This document shows, piece by piece, positions 15,890 to 24,333 of a DNA stretch of 39,603 nt; position 1 is the first letter of the stretch; every line of letters starts with the position of its first letter. The notes beneath the pieces are model-generated. The model made no database searches and was not told the DNA's origin. It worked only from the letters and a program-made list of their open reading frames with translations. Location: assembly GCA_946481735.1 (NCBI GenBank), contig CAMLOU010000022.1, positions 1-39,603 of the forward strand, in the 5' to 3' direction. Source of the stretch: an uncultured Cellvibrio sp. (GTDB lineage Bacteria > Pseudomonadota > Gammaproteobacteria > Pseudomonadales > Cellvibrionaceae). The position numbers and the translations under genes are program-made.

Positions 15890-17038
15890 ATGCAGGTAAC
15901 AGGTAACCTCAGGCAGATGAACGGGCAGCCATTAAGTGGACAGCAATCAAACGAACAGGAAGATGCATTCCCTGCTATGACCCTCCCGGTCGTGCGCGAT
16001 GCGGCGCAGCAAAAAGTCGTGGCACAACAGCTGCCGGAACTGCTAGAACTGGAAGCCTTGATAGCGCAGCACCCACACACCATCACGGCGCACGTGGAGC
16101 ACCTGCTGACGTGGCAATCTTTGCCATTACCGCTCTATTCACTGTCGCTGGGGTCGCGCGATCCCCGTGCGCCCACGGTCCTGATGACCGCTGGCATGCA
16201 TGGCGTTGAGCGTATTGGCTCCCAGGTGTTGATTGCCTGGTTGCAAACCCTGCTGGAGCGGTTGTGTTGGGATGTGCAATTGCAGCAACAGATAGCGCAA
16301 ATACAATTGGTGTTTATGCCGATCCTGAATCCGGTGGGTATGTGCCTCAATCGCCGCTGCAATGGCAACGGCGTTGATCTGAATCGCAATGCGCCGATTG
16401 ATGCGGAAGATGAAGTGAAATTGCTCGGCGGTGGCCATCGGCTCGGCGGATTTTTTCCCTGGTATCGCGGCAAAAAAGGCGCGGCGATGGAAGCAGAAAA
16501 TCTCGCGCTGGAACGGGTGATCAAACGGCAGGTGTTTGGCCGGCCGATGGCACTGGCGCTTGATCTGCATTCCGGTTTTGGTATGCAGGATCGCCTCTGG
16601 TTTCCCCATGCCTATCGCCGTAAACCCATCGACAACATTGCGGATTATGTTGCGCTGAAACTGCTGTGGGAGCGCACCTATCCCAATCACATTTATATCT
16701 TTGAGCCGCAGTCGATGCATTATTTATCCCACGGTGATGTGTGGGATTATTTTCACGCGTTGTTCACCGCGAGCAATCCGTCACCGCGACAACATTTTTT
16801 GTCGCTAACCCTGGAGATGGGGTCCTGGGCCTGGGTTAAAAAACGCCCGCGACAATTATTAAATTTTGCGGGATTATTTAACCCGCAAATGAAACACCGC
16901 CACGCACGGGTGCTGCGGCGGCATATCCTGTTGCTTGATTTCATTCTGGCGGCAGCCTTGAATAGCAATAACTGGCTGCCTGATAAACAACAAGCGGCGC
17001 TGCTAACCCAAACCGCCCAGAGCCTGTGGTTTTCATGA
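15890..17038 (+). CDS. M14-family zinc carboxypeptidase / AstE-AspA-like hydrolase
   Basis: A soluble 382-residue metallohydrolase. Zinc ligands are visible as H104 and E107 (GMHGVERIGS) and H227 (DLHSGFG). The catalytic glutamate is likely E309 (LTLEMGSW), and the substrate-binding block is NGNGVDLNRNAP near 159-169. This is the M14 / succinylglutamate desuccinylase fold, which cleaves a C-terminal residue or an N-acyl amino acid; the substrate is unknown. The start is uncertain: GTG 15884, ATG 15890 and ATG 15917 are all in frame, none has a clear ribosome binding site, and the first 50 residues look poorly conserved. Its stop codon overlaps the start of the alpha/beta hydrolase (ATGA), so the two are translationally coupled and probably act in one pathway. 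Confidence 0.85.
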   Translation: MQVTGNLRQMNGQPLSGQQSNEQEDAFPAMTLPVVRDAAQQKVVAQQLPELLELEALIAQHPHTITAHVEHLLTWQSLPLPLYSLSLGSRDPRAPTVLMTAGMHGVERIGSQVLIAWLQTLLERLCWDVQLQQQIAQIQLVFMPILNPVGMCLNRRCNGNGVDLNRNAPIDAEDEVKLLGGGHRLGGFFPWYRGKKGAAMEAENLALERVIKRQVFGRPMALALDLHSGFGMQDRLWFPHAYRRKPIDNIADYVALKLLWERTYPNHIYIFEPQSMHYLSHGDVWDYFHALFTASNPSPRQHFLSLTLEMGSWAWVKKRPRQLLNFAGLFNPQMKHRHARVLRRHILLLDFILAAALNSNNWLPDKQQAALLTQTAQSLWFS

Positions 17039-17799
17039 TGCATATTATTTTATTGCGCGGACTGGCCCGCGAAGCGGCGCACTGGCTGGAATTTCCGGCG
17101 CGCCTGCACACGGCCATCGGTCAGCATTGTCATTTGCACATTCCCGACTTTCCCGGTTGCGGAAAATATTTCCGCACGTCAGCGCTTGATTCCATCGAAG
17201 CCATGACCGATCACGCGCGCGCAGAAGCGGATATCGCTGCTGCGTTGGCATCCGGCGAACCGGTGTTTATCGTGGGAATTTCCATGGGCGGCATGATTGC
17301 CCTGGACTGGGCGCAGCGTTTTCCGCAGGACATCAGCGGCATCGTGTTGATCAATTCCAGTGCCGCTGATCAACCACTCTCCTGGCGTTTACAACCCGCA
17401 GCCTGGCCGGCCGTGTTGCTCGCTTTATTGCTGCCGGTCAAGCAGCGGGAAGCACGGGTGCTGCGCCTGGTGAGTAACGACACGATGCGCTATTCACAGC
17501 TTTTGCAACGATGGCTCGAGATCCAGGCGCAACGCCCGATTACCCGCACGACTATTCTGAAGATGCTGCGCGCAGCCGCGCAGTTTCGTCCACGAAACGC
17601 CTGTGCAGTGAAAGGATTGGTGCTCGCCAGTCAGAAGGATCGCATGGTGTCCCCGCGCGCCAGCGCAGCCCTTGCCCAAAGGTTTCAGTGGCCGTTGGTG
17701 TACCACCCATCGGCGGGGCACGATATGCCGATGGATGATGCGGATTGGGTGGTGGAGGAAATTCGGCAGTGGATAACATCTATAGGTGGCAACTGCTAG
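17035..17799 (+). CDS. Alpha/beta hydrolase
   Basis: A 254-residue soluble alpha/beta-fold hydrolase. The catalytic triad is readable: nucleophile S83 in GISMGG, acid D202 in SQKDRMVSP and H229 in SAGHDMPMDD. The first strand is IILLRGLAREAAHW, where the oxyanion-hole HG of the family appears as RG. No signal peptide is present, and esterase, lipase or peptidase activity cannot be distinguished. The ATG at 17035 overlaps the stop of the M14 gene by four bases; a second ATG follows at 17038. The coupling suggests that the two hydrolases act on the same kind of substrate. chrA follows 33 bp later. Confidence 0.88.
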   Translation: MMHIILLRGLAREAAHWLEFPARLHTAIGQHCHLHIPDFPGCGKYFRTSALDSIEAMTDHARAEADIAAALASGEPVFIVGISMGGMIALDWAQRFPQDISGIVLINSSAADQPLSWRLQPAAWPAVLLALLLPVKQREARVLRLVSNDTMRYSQLLQRWLEIQAQRPITRTTILKMLRAAAQFRPRNACAVKGLVLASQKDRMVSPRASAALAQRFQWPLVYHPSAGHDMPMDDADWVVEEIRQWITSIGGNC

Positions 17800-17832
17800 A
17801 ATCGGGTGCAATGTGTCCACAAGGAAAAAAGC

Positions 17833-19200
17833 ATGAATCTTTCTCCCGGCAACACGACAGCCGACCCTTTACCAACACCCTCGGAAGTCAGTTTTTGGGA
17901 CGCATTTTTATTCTGGCTTAAGCTCGGCTTTATCAGCTTTGGCGGTCCCGCCGGGCAAATTGCGATCATGCATCAGGAGCTGGTGGAACGCCGCCGCTGG
18001 ATCAGTGAAAAGCGTTTTTTGCACGCGCTTAACTACTGCATGTTATTACCGGGGCCGGAAGCACAGCAGCTCGCTACCTATATCGGCTGGCTGATGCATC
18101 GCACCTGGGGTGGTATTGTTGCGGGTGTGTTTTTTGTGTTGCCTTCGCTGTTTATTCTTATCGCGCTTTCGTGGATTTATATCGCCTATGGTGACGTCAG
18201 TTGGGTGGCCGGTTTGTTCTACGGTATCAAGCCTGCTGTTACGGCCATTGTTGTTCAGGCGGCCCATCGAATCGGTTCACGGGCACTGAAAAACAATGTT
18301 CTTTGGGCCATTGCGGCCGCAGCTTTTGTGGCGATTTTTGCGCTTAACATTCCCTTTCCCTACATCGTTATCGGTGCGGCACTCGCGGGCTACGTGGGTG
18401 GACGTTATGCACCTGATTATTTCAAAAGTGGCGGTGGTCACGGCAAGGCGCAACAGGATTTCGGCACAGCCTTGATTGATGACCATACACCGACACCAGC
18501 GCACGCATTATTTCGCTGGTCGCGTTTGACCGGTGTGCTCGTGGCGGGACTGCTGTTATGGGTTGTTCCCATGCTGTTGCTGTGGGCCACATTAGGGTGG
18601 GCACATACGTTTACCCAAATGGCCTGGTTCTTTACCAAGGCGGCGCTGCTCACCTTTGGCGGTGCCTATGCTGTATTGCCTTATGTTTATCAGGGCGCGG
18701 TCGGTCATTACGGCTGGCTGACACCTGCCCAAATGATTGATGGTCTCGCGTTAGGCGAGACCACACCGGGACCGCTGATTATGGTGGTGGCGTTTGTGGG
18801 ATTTGTGGGGGCTTATGTCAAAGCCGTGTTCGGCCCGGACCTGATGTTCCTTGCCGGTGCTGTCGCCGCAACGATAGTTACCTGGTTCACCTTCCTGCCG
18901 TCATTTATTTTTATTTTTGCGGGCGCGCCTTTTATTGAGACAACGCACAACAGTTTGAAATTTACTGCGCCCTTATTGGCGATTACTGCTGCTGTTGTGG
19001 GTGTAATCTTGAATCTCGCGTTGTTCTTTGGTTACCACGTACTCTGGCCCGAAGGTTTCGACGGAAGGTTTGATTGGCCGTCTGCTTTGGTCGCGGTGGG
19101 GGCTGGTGTTGCTTTGTTGCGTTATAAGGTTGGCGTGATCAAAGTGATTGGTGCCTGTGCCTTGATTGGGCTGATGGTTTCGTTAGCCGGTATTCGTTAA
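17833..19200 (+). CDS. chrA: Chromate transporter ChrA family, two-domain form
   Basis: A 455-residue inner-membrane protein of the CHR family, which exports chromate or related oxyanions. Both halves carry the family signature. The N-terminal half has [20 protein letters not shown], then [20 protein letters not shown]. The C-terminal half has [20 protein letters not shown], then [16 protein letters not shown]. The middle is a charged linker rich in His and Lys. About ten membrane segments are visible. ATG 17833 is preferred over an upstream in-frame start because AAGGAA lies 7 nt before it. Related proteins confer chromate resistance in Pseudomonas and Cupriavidus, though many chromosomal copies have unclear roles. 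It is convergent with the metal-efflux operon, 127 bp away. Confidence 0.92.
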   Translation: MNLSPGNTTADPLPTPSEVSFWDAFLFWLKLGFISFGGPAGQIAIMHQELVERRRWISEKRFLHALNYCMLLPGPEAQQLATYIGWLMHRTWGGIVAGVFFVLPSLFILIALSWIYIAYGDVSWVAGLFYGIKPAVTAIVVQAAHRIGSRALKNNVLWAIAAAAFVAIFALNIPFPYIVIGAALAGYVGGRYAPDYFKSGGGHGKAQQDFGTALIDDHTPTPAHALFRWSRLTGVLVAGLLLWVVPMLLLWATLGWAHTFTQMAWFFTKAALLTFGGAYAVLPYVYQGAVGHYGWLTPAQMIDGLALGETTPGPLIMVVAFVGFVGAYVKAVFGPDLMFLAGAVAATIVTWFTFLPSFIFIFAGAPFIETTHNSLKFTAPLLAITAAVVGVILNLALFFGYHVLWPEGFDGRFDWPSALVAVGAGVALLRYKVGVIKVIGACALIGLMVSLAGIR

Positions 19201-19356
19201 CGATAACCAGGGAAATAGCAAAAATATCGGCAGGGCAGGCACCACGTACCAAAGGGTGTACCAGGCATGATCGGCAACCCTGGTGGATGGTTGTCGTTCG
19301 AGATCAAATACGTGGTGATAATCCTGCTCATTGAGGACGGCCCAACCAGCGGTATA
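19183..19356 (-). pseudogene. Coding-like remnant or frameshifted small membrane protein after the RND gene
   Basis: A 57-codon open stretch on the minus strand lies in the +1 frame relative to the RND pump gene and ends at a TAA inside the antisense 3' end of chrA. The translation reads like a genuine small membrane protein: a charged N-terminus (NEQDYHHVFDLERQPSTRVA) followed by an aromatic-flanked hydrophobic segment (WYTLWYVVPALPIFLLFPWL). It has no ATG, GTG or TTG upstream of the charged part. An ATG overlapping the pump stop codon (ATGA, 19331) opens a different frame of 44 codons with a Pro/Cys-rich product. Either a one-base change has broken a small coupled gene, or the resemblance is accidental. 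Confidence 0.35.
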
Positions 19357-22300
19357 TCACTGGGACGACCAACATGTTCAGGGCGGTAGAACTGATTAAC
19401 CCCCAGAGAATCACGACTGCCATCGGCGACTGGATTTCACTTCCGGATTCACCGCCCGCCAGTACCAGGGGCACTAACGCCAGCGCCGTCGCCAGGGCTG
19501 TCATCAGGATCGGGATTAGCCGTTCCTCCGCACCCCGGCGAATAGCAGCGTCTATCGCCAGACCTTCCTCGCGCATGAGGCGGCCGATATGGTCGATCAG
19601 GATTACGCCGTTGCGCGTTGCAATCCCAAATAAGGTAATAAAACCGATGATGGCCGCGATCGTCACTATCCCGCCGGACAGCCAGACACCGACCACGCCG
19701 CCGATCAACGCCAGTGGCAAGTTCAGCATGACCAAACCGGCATCCCGTGCGGAGTTAAAGGCCGTCATCAGCAGAAAGAAGATGCCGAGCACCACGGCCG
19801 CACCGAGCAGCAACAGGCGCGTGTTGGCCGCTTCCGCACTTTCAAACTGGCCGCCGTACTCAATGTGGTAACCCGTGGGCAACGTAATGTCCGTGTCGAT
19901 GGCTGCACGGATATCACTGACCACACTGATAAGGTCCCGCTCGGCGACGTTGGCCATCACCACCAGCTTGCGTTGCACATTTTCGCGGCCAATGTTGTTG
20001 GGGCCGCGGTTGTAGCGAATATCGGCCAGGGCAGAGAAAGGCACCAGCGCGCCGGAGGGCAGCGTCAGCAGGGTTTGCCGCAAGGTGTCGATATTGTCAC
20101 CGGCGGATTCCGGTAGTCGAACCACCAGATCAACGCTCGCTTGCCCCTCCACAATGCGGCCTACCCTTGTACCGGTAAAAGCGGTCTCCAGGGATTCGGC
20201 AGCTTCCGCCATCGTCAGCCCGTAGTTGGCAAGGGCGGGGCGATCAAAGCTTACGCTGATGAAAGGAATTTCACTTTGCTCTTCCATGGCCACGTCCACC
20301 GCGCCGGGAATCGTTGCGACCAAGGATTCCACTTGCCCGCCAAGGCGCCGCAGTTCAGCCAGGTCTTCCCCAAAGATCTTGACCGCAATATTGGCGCGGG
20401 TGCCGGAGAGCATATGGTCGATACGATGGGATATGGGTTGGCCGATGATGACGTTAGTGCCGGGCAACCGGGCGAAGGTCTGACGCAAATCCGCGAGCAA
20501 TTCGCCTTTCGTCCGCTCCTGCATCACCAGCGTGACATCAATCTCCGACGCAAAGACTTGCTGGGCATGAGGATCGAGTTCTGCGCGACCGGTGCGGCGG
20601 GCTGTGGCGACCACCTCGGGTTGCGCCAACAACATCGCTTCCACCTCACGGCCGATCCGGTCCGAGGTTTCCAATGCGGTACCGGGCAGGGTCACGACAC
20701 TCAATGTCAGGCTGCCTTCGTTGAATTCCGGTAAGAAACCGCGTCCGGCCAATGCCAGTGCAACGAGGGCTGCCAGCAGCAATATCACGGATATGCCCAG
20801 TACCCAGCGCCAATAGTCGAGCGCATGGTCCAGCAGGGGGCGATAGACCGATTTGAGCCAGCGGATCAGGCGGGTGTCATGGTCCTCGTGCACGGTTCGG
20901 GTGCCGGGCAGGCCCAATAAACACAGCACCGGCGTCACCGTCACCGCCACCAATAGCGAGGCTGCCAGGGCAACCACATACGCCAGGCCCAGGGGTTGTA
21001 ACAATCGCCCTTCAACACCGCTGAGAAAAAACAGCGGCAGAAACACCAGGATGATGATCAGTGTGGCAAAGACGATTGAACCCTCGATTTCGCGGGTCGC
21101 GGTAAATACGACCTCCAGCGGAGCCCGTTGTTGAGCCGTCGGCTTGAGCTGATTTTCACGCAGCCGTTTGACGATGTTTTCCACCACGATGATGGCATCG
21201 TCCACCAGCGCACCCAGTGCAATTGCCATCCCGCCGAGCGTCATGGTGTTAATGCTGCCGCCCAACCAGCGAATGGTGAGCACAGCGACCAGCAACGACA
21301 ACGGAATGGCCAGCAAGGCGATGCCAGTGGCACGGGCGCTGAATAAAAAGACAAACATGATCGCCACGACCAGGATGGCGCCATCGCGCAATGCCGCACC
21401 AAGGTTATCAATCGCTGTGGTAATGAAATCCGCCTGACGAAATGCATCAGTTTCAATACGCATCCCGGCGGGCAGGGTCTTTTGCAAATCCGCGAATACA
21501 CCGTCGAGCCGTTCGCTCAGTTCAAGGGTATTCACACCCGGCTGTTTCTGGATTCCCAGCACCACCGCCGGTTGCCCCTTATAGGCCCCGGTGCCCCGGC
21601 GTGGCGCCGGGCCGACGCGGACATCTGCCAGGTCGCGAACGACAACCGGCACACCCTCACGGGTAACAACCAGGGCTTGCTCCAGCGAGCGAATATCCGT
21701 TACCCGTCCGATCCCCTGAATCAGAAACTCCTGGTCATTGTCGGTAATAAACCCGGCGGCGGCGTTACGGCTGGCCGCTGCGACAGCCTGTTTCAGTTGA
21801 TCGAGGGTCACACCATAGGCGGCCAGGCGTTCGGGGTTGGCAATCACCTGATACTGGCGAGTCTCACCGCCAATGGGAATGACTTCGGCCACACCGGGAA
21901 TTGCTAACACACGGCGGCGCACCACCCAGTCGGCGGTAGTCTTCAGGGTCATCTCATCGTGAGCATCAGAGTGCAAGGCGATAAACATGATCTCGCCCAT
22001 GATGGAGGAAACCGGGGCGAGCTGCGGTGGTGGCAGATCGGCAGGCAGGCTCGCCAGCGTACCCTGCAGCTTTTCCGCCACGATCTGCCGCGCCCGGTAG
22101 ATATCCGTGCCCCACTCAAATTCGATGGTGATGACCGCATTACCCACGCCAGTGTTCGAACGCACCCGGCGAACGCCGACAGCACCGTTCATGGCAGTTT
22201 CAATAGGATGGGTTACCAGCAGCTCCACGTCCTCGGGCGGCATACCCTGCGCCTCGGCCACGATAGTCACAGCCGGCGCTGTGAGGTCGGGAAATACATC

Positions 22301-22408
22301 GACCGGGGTTTTAACGGCGACCCAGCCGCCCCAACACAAGAGCGCGGCGGCACTGGCCAGGACCAACAAACGGTTACTCAACGACCAACGAATAATGCGA
22401 TCAATCAT
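19328..22408 (-). CDS. HME-type RND efflux pump, inner-membrane subunit (CzcA/CusA-like)
   Basis: A 1026-residue proton-driven RND permease, the pump of a tripartite heavy-metal efflux complex. It has the canonical N-terminus (MIDRIIRWSLSNRLLVLASA, then TPVDVFPDLTAPAVTIVAEA) and two six-helix bundles, each preceded by a large periplasmic domain. The helix-4 proton-relay block is GALVDDAIIVVEN (Asp403/Asp404), and a related helix-10 block is FITLFGIATRNGVILIDHI. Family-level features (PVDVFPDL, GMPPEDVELLVT) are of HME rather than drug-efflux RND type. The exact metal is not deducible: helix 4 reads VDDAI, not the CusA or CzcA form. It is the last gene of the operon, 38 bp after the adaptor. 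The gene looks intact. Confidence 0.93.
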   Translation of the reverse strand: MIDRIIRWSLSNRLLVLASAAALLCWGGWVAVKTPVDVFPDLTAPAVTIVAEAQGMPPEDVELLVTHPIETAMNGAVGVRRVRSNTGVGNAVITIEFEWGTDIYRARQIVAEKLQGTLASLPADLPPPQLAPVSSIMGEIMFIALHSDAHDEMTLKTTADWVVRRRVLAIPGVAEVIPIGGETRQYQVIANPERLAAYGVTLDQLKQAVAAASRNAAAGFITDNDQEFLIQGIGRVTDIRSLEQALVVTREGVPVVVRDLADVRVGPAPRRGTGAYKGQPAVVLGIQKQPGVNTLELSERLDGVFADLQKTLPAGMRIETDAFRQADFITTAIDNLGAALRDGAILVVAIMFVFLFSARATGIALLAIPLSLLVAVLTIRWLGGSINTMTLGGMAIALGALVDDAIIVVENIVKRLRENQLKPTAQQRAPLEVVFTATREIEGSIVFATLIIILVFLPLFFLSGVEGRLLQPLGLAYVVALAASLLVAVTVTPVLCLLGLPGTRTVHEDHDTRLIRWLKSVYRPLLDHALDYWRWVLGISVILLLAALVALALAGRGFLPEFNEGSLTLSVVTLPGTALETSDRIGREVEAMLLAQPEVVATARRTGRAELDPHAQQVFASEIDVTLVMQERTKGELLADLRQTFARLPGTNVIIGQPISHRIDHMLSGTRANIAVKIFGEDLAELRRLGGQVESLVATIPGAVDVAMEEQSEIPFISVSFDRPALANYGLTMAEAAESLETAFTGTRVGRIVEGQASVDLVVRLPESAGDNIDTLRQTLLTLPSGALVPFSALADIRYNRGPNNIGRENVQRKLVVMANVAERDLISVVSDIRAAIDTDITLPTGYHIEYGGQFESAEAANTRLLLLGAAVVLGIFFLLMTAFNSARDAGLVMLNLPLALIGGVVGVWLSGGIVTIAAIIGFITLFGIATRNGVILIDHIGRLMREEGLAIDAAIRRGAEERLIPILMTALATALALVPLVLAGGESGSEIQSPMAVVILWGLISSTALNMLVVPVIYRWLGRPQ

Positions 22409-22446
22409 GCGGTAGTCCGATGCTAATGGGTGAACCCGACGAGGAT

Positions 22447-23970
22447 TTAATGCGCATGGCCATGGCCAATATCGTCCCCGCCGGCAGAGGCGAGCTTGAT
22501 GGTGTAAGCCCCGCGACTGACCACGCGTTCACCGGCCGCAATACCGCTGAGCACCTCGATGTGCTGCCCGTCAATGACACCGGTCTGCACCGGGCGACGC
22601 GCAAAGGTTTCGCCGCTGCTCTGGACGTAGACCACCTGTTGGCCAGCGTCATCAATCAGGGCTGAACGGGGTATCGCAAGGCGTTGTTCCGGCGCGCCAA
22701 CATAGACCTGCACCGCAAAACGGCTGCCGATAGCGGTTGGTCCGGCGGTGCTGGGATATTCGAGGGTGATACTGGCAGTACGTGTTACCGGTGCTATGGC
22801 GCTCATGACCTGTACCACCCTGGCACCGGTGCTCTGGTCGAGCAGGCGGGTTTCATTATTGGGCCCTTCAAACCAGGCGCCGCTGGCATTGTGCAGATCC
22901 GTGGCGAATCGCTCCGGTATCTGGATGTGCAGCCAGCGCCGATCCGGTGCCGCGATACGGAAGATTTGCTCACCGGCACGTACAAAGGCGCCGGGATGGG
23001 CGCGCACTTCAATTACCTCGCCGGCAACCGGTGCACGCAAGGCCAGGCCAGCCTGCTGATTGCTGCTCTGGCGTTGTTCGATCCGCGCTTGTGCTGCTTT
23101 CCATTCTGCCTGGGCGATGGCGTAGGCTTGCTGTGCTTCCTGCAGGCGGCGTTCCGGCACAGCGCCCTGGGCAACCAGGTCCTTTGTGCGTTCCAGTTCT
23201 TGTTCACTTAATTGCAGTTGGCTGCGCGAGCGTTGCAGACCGACCAGGGCATCGCCCAGGTCGGTCGTATCACCGAGACGCGGCACCAGATACCCCAGCA
23301 GCTCGCCGGCCTCGACCGAATCGCCGGCACGCACCAGATCAATGGCGGCAATGTAACCATCGGCGGGTGAGGGGATGTCGGCACCGGCATCAGCAGGTGC
23401 CAGGACTTCCGCGTGCCCCGGCACCGACGGGCGAAGCGCTTGGTAGCTGGCGATCGTGGTGGCAAAGGGATTCTGCCATTGTTGTTCCTTTAAATACCGG
23501 ATGTCGCCTTCGGGTTCCGGCTGATGCACGTCAACCGCCTCGGCGGCGGGGAAGACGTTCACCTCTCCAAGATCATGGGTGACTGCTTGCCCCTCGCGGC
23601 TCAACGTCACTACCAGATGAAACCTCCCGGCATCGCGTGGGGTGACGACCGGTGTAAATAACCCGTCCCGTGTCGGGGCCTTGACACGAAACCGGGCCAG
23701 CGTCTTGCCGTCTTTCTGCAAGGCAGCATCAACAATGCCGCTGGTTACTGGCGTGTAATCGGGCAGTTGGGTGAAATGCGCAAGCAGGCGCGCACTTTGG
23801 CCCACAACCAGGGGTGGAAACTCGACGAATAACTCGCTCGTTTCGGTGTAATGGGTATACACCAGCGCCGCCTCCTGGGCATGTTCCTGGTGATCGCCCT
23901 GAGGGTGGTCGCTACAGGCACCCAACCACAGGGCCACCGCTAACACCCCCGCCAAGGGTTTAATGATCAT
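22447..23970 (-). CDS. RND periplasmic adaptor lipoprotein (CzcB/CusB-like)
   Basis: A 507-residue membrane-fusion protein joining the RND pump to the outer-membrane channel. The ATG at 23970 overlaps the end of the His-rich gene by 11 bp; the frame extends upstream only through out-of-frame sequence of that gene. A lipobox (ALWLGACS, Cys19) anchors it to the inner membrane. An N-terminal extension (about residues 45-155, LFVEFPPLVVGQSARLLAHF) precedes the lipoyl half-motif (DIPSPADGYIAAIDLVRAGD). A coiled-coil hairpin follows (LGDALVGLQRSRSQLQLSEQ to about residue 300), then the second lipoyl half (LRAPVAGEVIEVRAHPGAFV), beta-barrel and membrane-proximal domains. The C-terminus ends GHGHAH, a possible metal-binding tail. 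The extension is common in metal-type adaptors. Confidence 0.92.
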   Translation of the reverse strand: MIIKPLAGVLAVALWLGACSDHPQGDHQEHAQEAALVYTHYTETSELFVEFPPLVVGQSARLLAHFTQLPDYTPVTSGIVDAALQKDGKTLARFRVKAPTRDGLFTPVVTPRDAGRFHLVVTLSREGQAVTHDLGEVNVFPAAEAVDVHQPEPEGDIRYLKEQQWQNPFATTIASYQALRPSVPGHAEVLAPADAGADIPSPADGYIAAIDLVRAGDSVEAGELLGYLVPRLGDTTDLGDALVGLQRSRSQLQLSEQELERTKDLVAQGAVPERRLQEAQQAYAIAQAEWKAAQARIEQRQSSNQQAGLALRAPVAGEVIEVRAHPGAFVRAGEQIFRIAAPDRRWLHIQIPERFATDLHNASGAWFEGPNNETRLLDQSTGARVVQVMSAIAPVTRTASITLEYPSTAGPTAIGSRFAVQVYVGAPEQRLAIPRSALIDDAGQQVVYVQSSGETFARRPVQTGVIDGQHIEVLSGIAAGERVVSRGAYTIKLASAGGDDIGHGHAH

Positions 23971-24331
23971 GGTCGTGAGTATGCTCGTCGTCAGCGTGGG
24001 AATGGTCGTGGGCTTCACTGCTGTGGGCGTCAGGGGCTGATGCTGAAGTGGCTGCCGGTGAGGTTTCTGTTGCCGCTGCTTCATCACCGTAAAACGCTTC
24101 TGTTGTGGGGGCGTCATCGTGGGTGTGGGTGCCTTCGCCGTGATCGTGGCTGTCACCTTCGTGGGCATGGTGATCAGCACCGCTGCCGTGGGAGTGGCCA
24201 TGATCGGTTGCCTGTTGGTCCGGGCTGCATGCGCTAAGCATCACGCCGGTGATAACCATCAGTAACCCTTTCAGCAGATGCTGTTTAGTAAAAATCGCTG
24301 CGGTGTCGGATGATCGAATGAAAGATTCCAT
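23960..24331 (-). CDS. Histidine-rich lipoprotein of the efflux operon
   Basis: A 123-residue small lipoprotein. The signal ends in a lipobox (MLSACS, Cys35). The mature part is dominated by His, Asp and Glu clusters (DHGHSHGSGADHHAHEGDSH, then a second cluster DHSHADDEHTHDHDH at the very end) around a Thr/Ala/Ser-rich linker. It has no recognised domain. Such sequences bind Zn, Ni, Co or Cu, so it is probably a periplasmic metal buffer or a metallochaperone for the pump (inference). ATG 24331 is preceded by GGAG and follows the TolC-type stop by 2 bp; its 3' end overlaps the adaptor start. About 24 residues precede the hydrophobic core, so an internal Met may be the true start. Confidence 0.8.
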   Translation of the reverse strand: MESFIRSSDTAAIFTKQHLLKGLLMVITGVMLSACSPDQQATDHGHSHGSGADHHAHEGDSHDHGEGTHTHDDAPTTEAFYGDEAAATETSPAATSASAPDAHSSEAHDHSHADDEHTHDHDH

Positions 24332-24333
24332 GA

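Noticed and set aside
19197..19331. 44-codon frame with ATGA overlap to the RND stop codon
   Set aside because: The overlap is attractive, but the product is Pro/Cys-rich without structure; the neighbouring frame looks more like protein, so this one is not called a gene.
20141..20734. 197-codon plus-strand open frame opposite the RND pump gene
   Set aside because: Antisense to a conserved pump; several similar shadows occur along this GC-rich gene.
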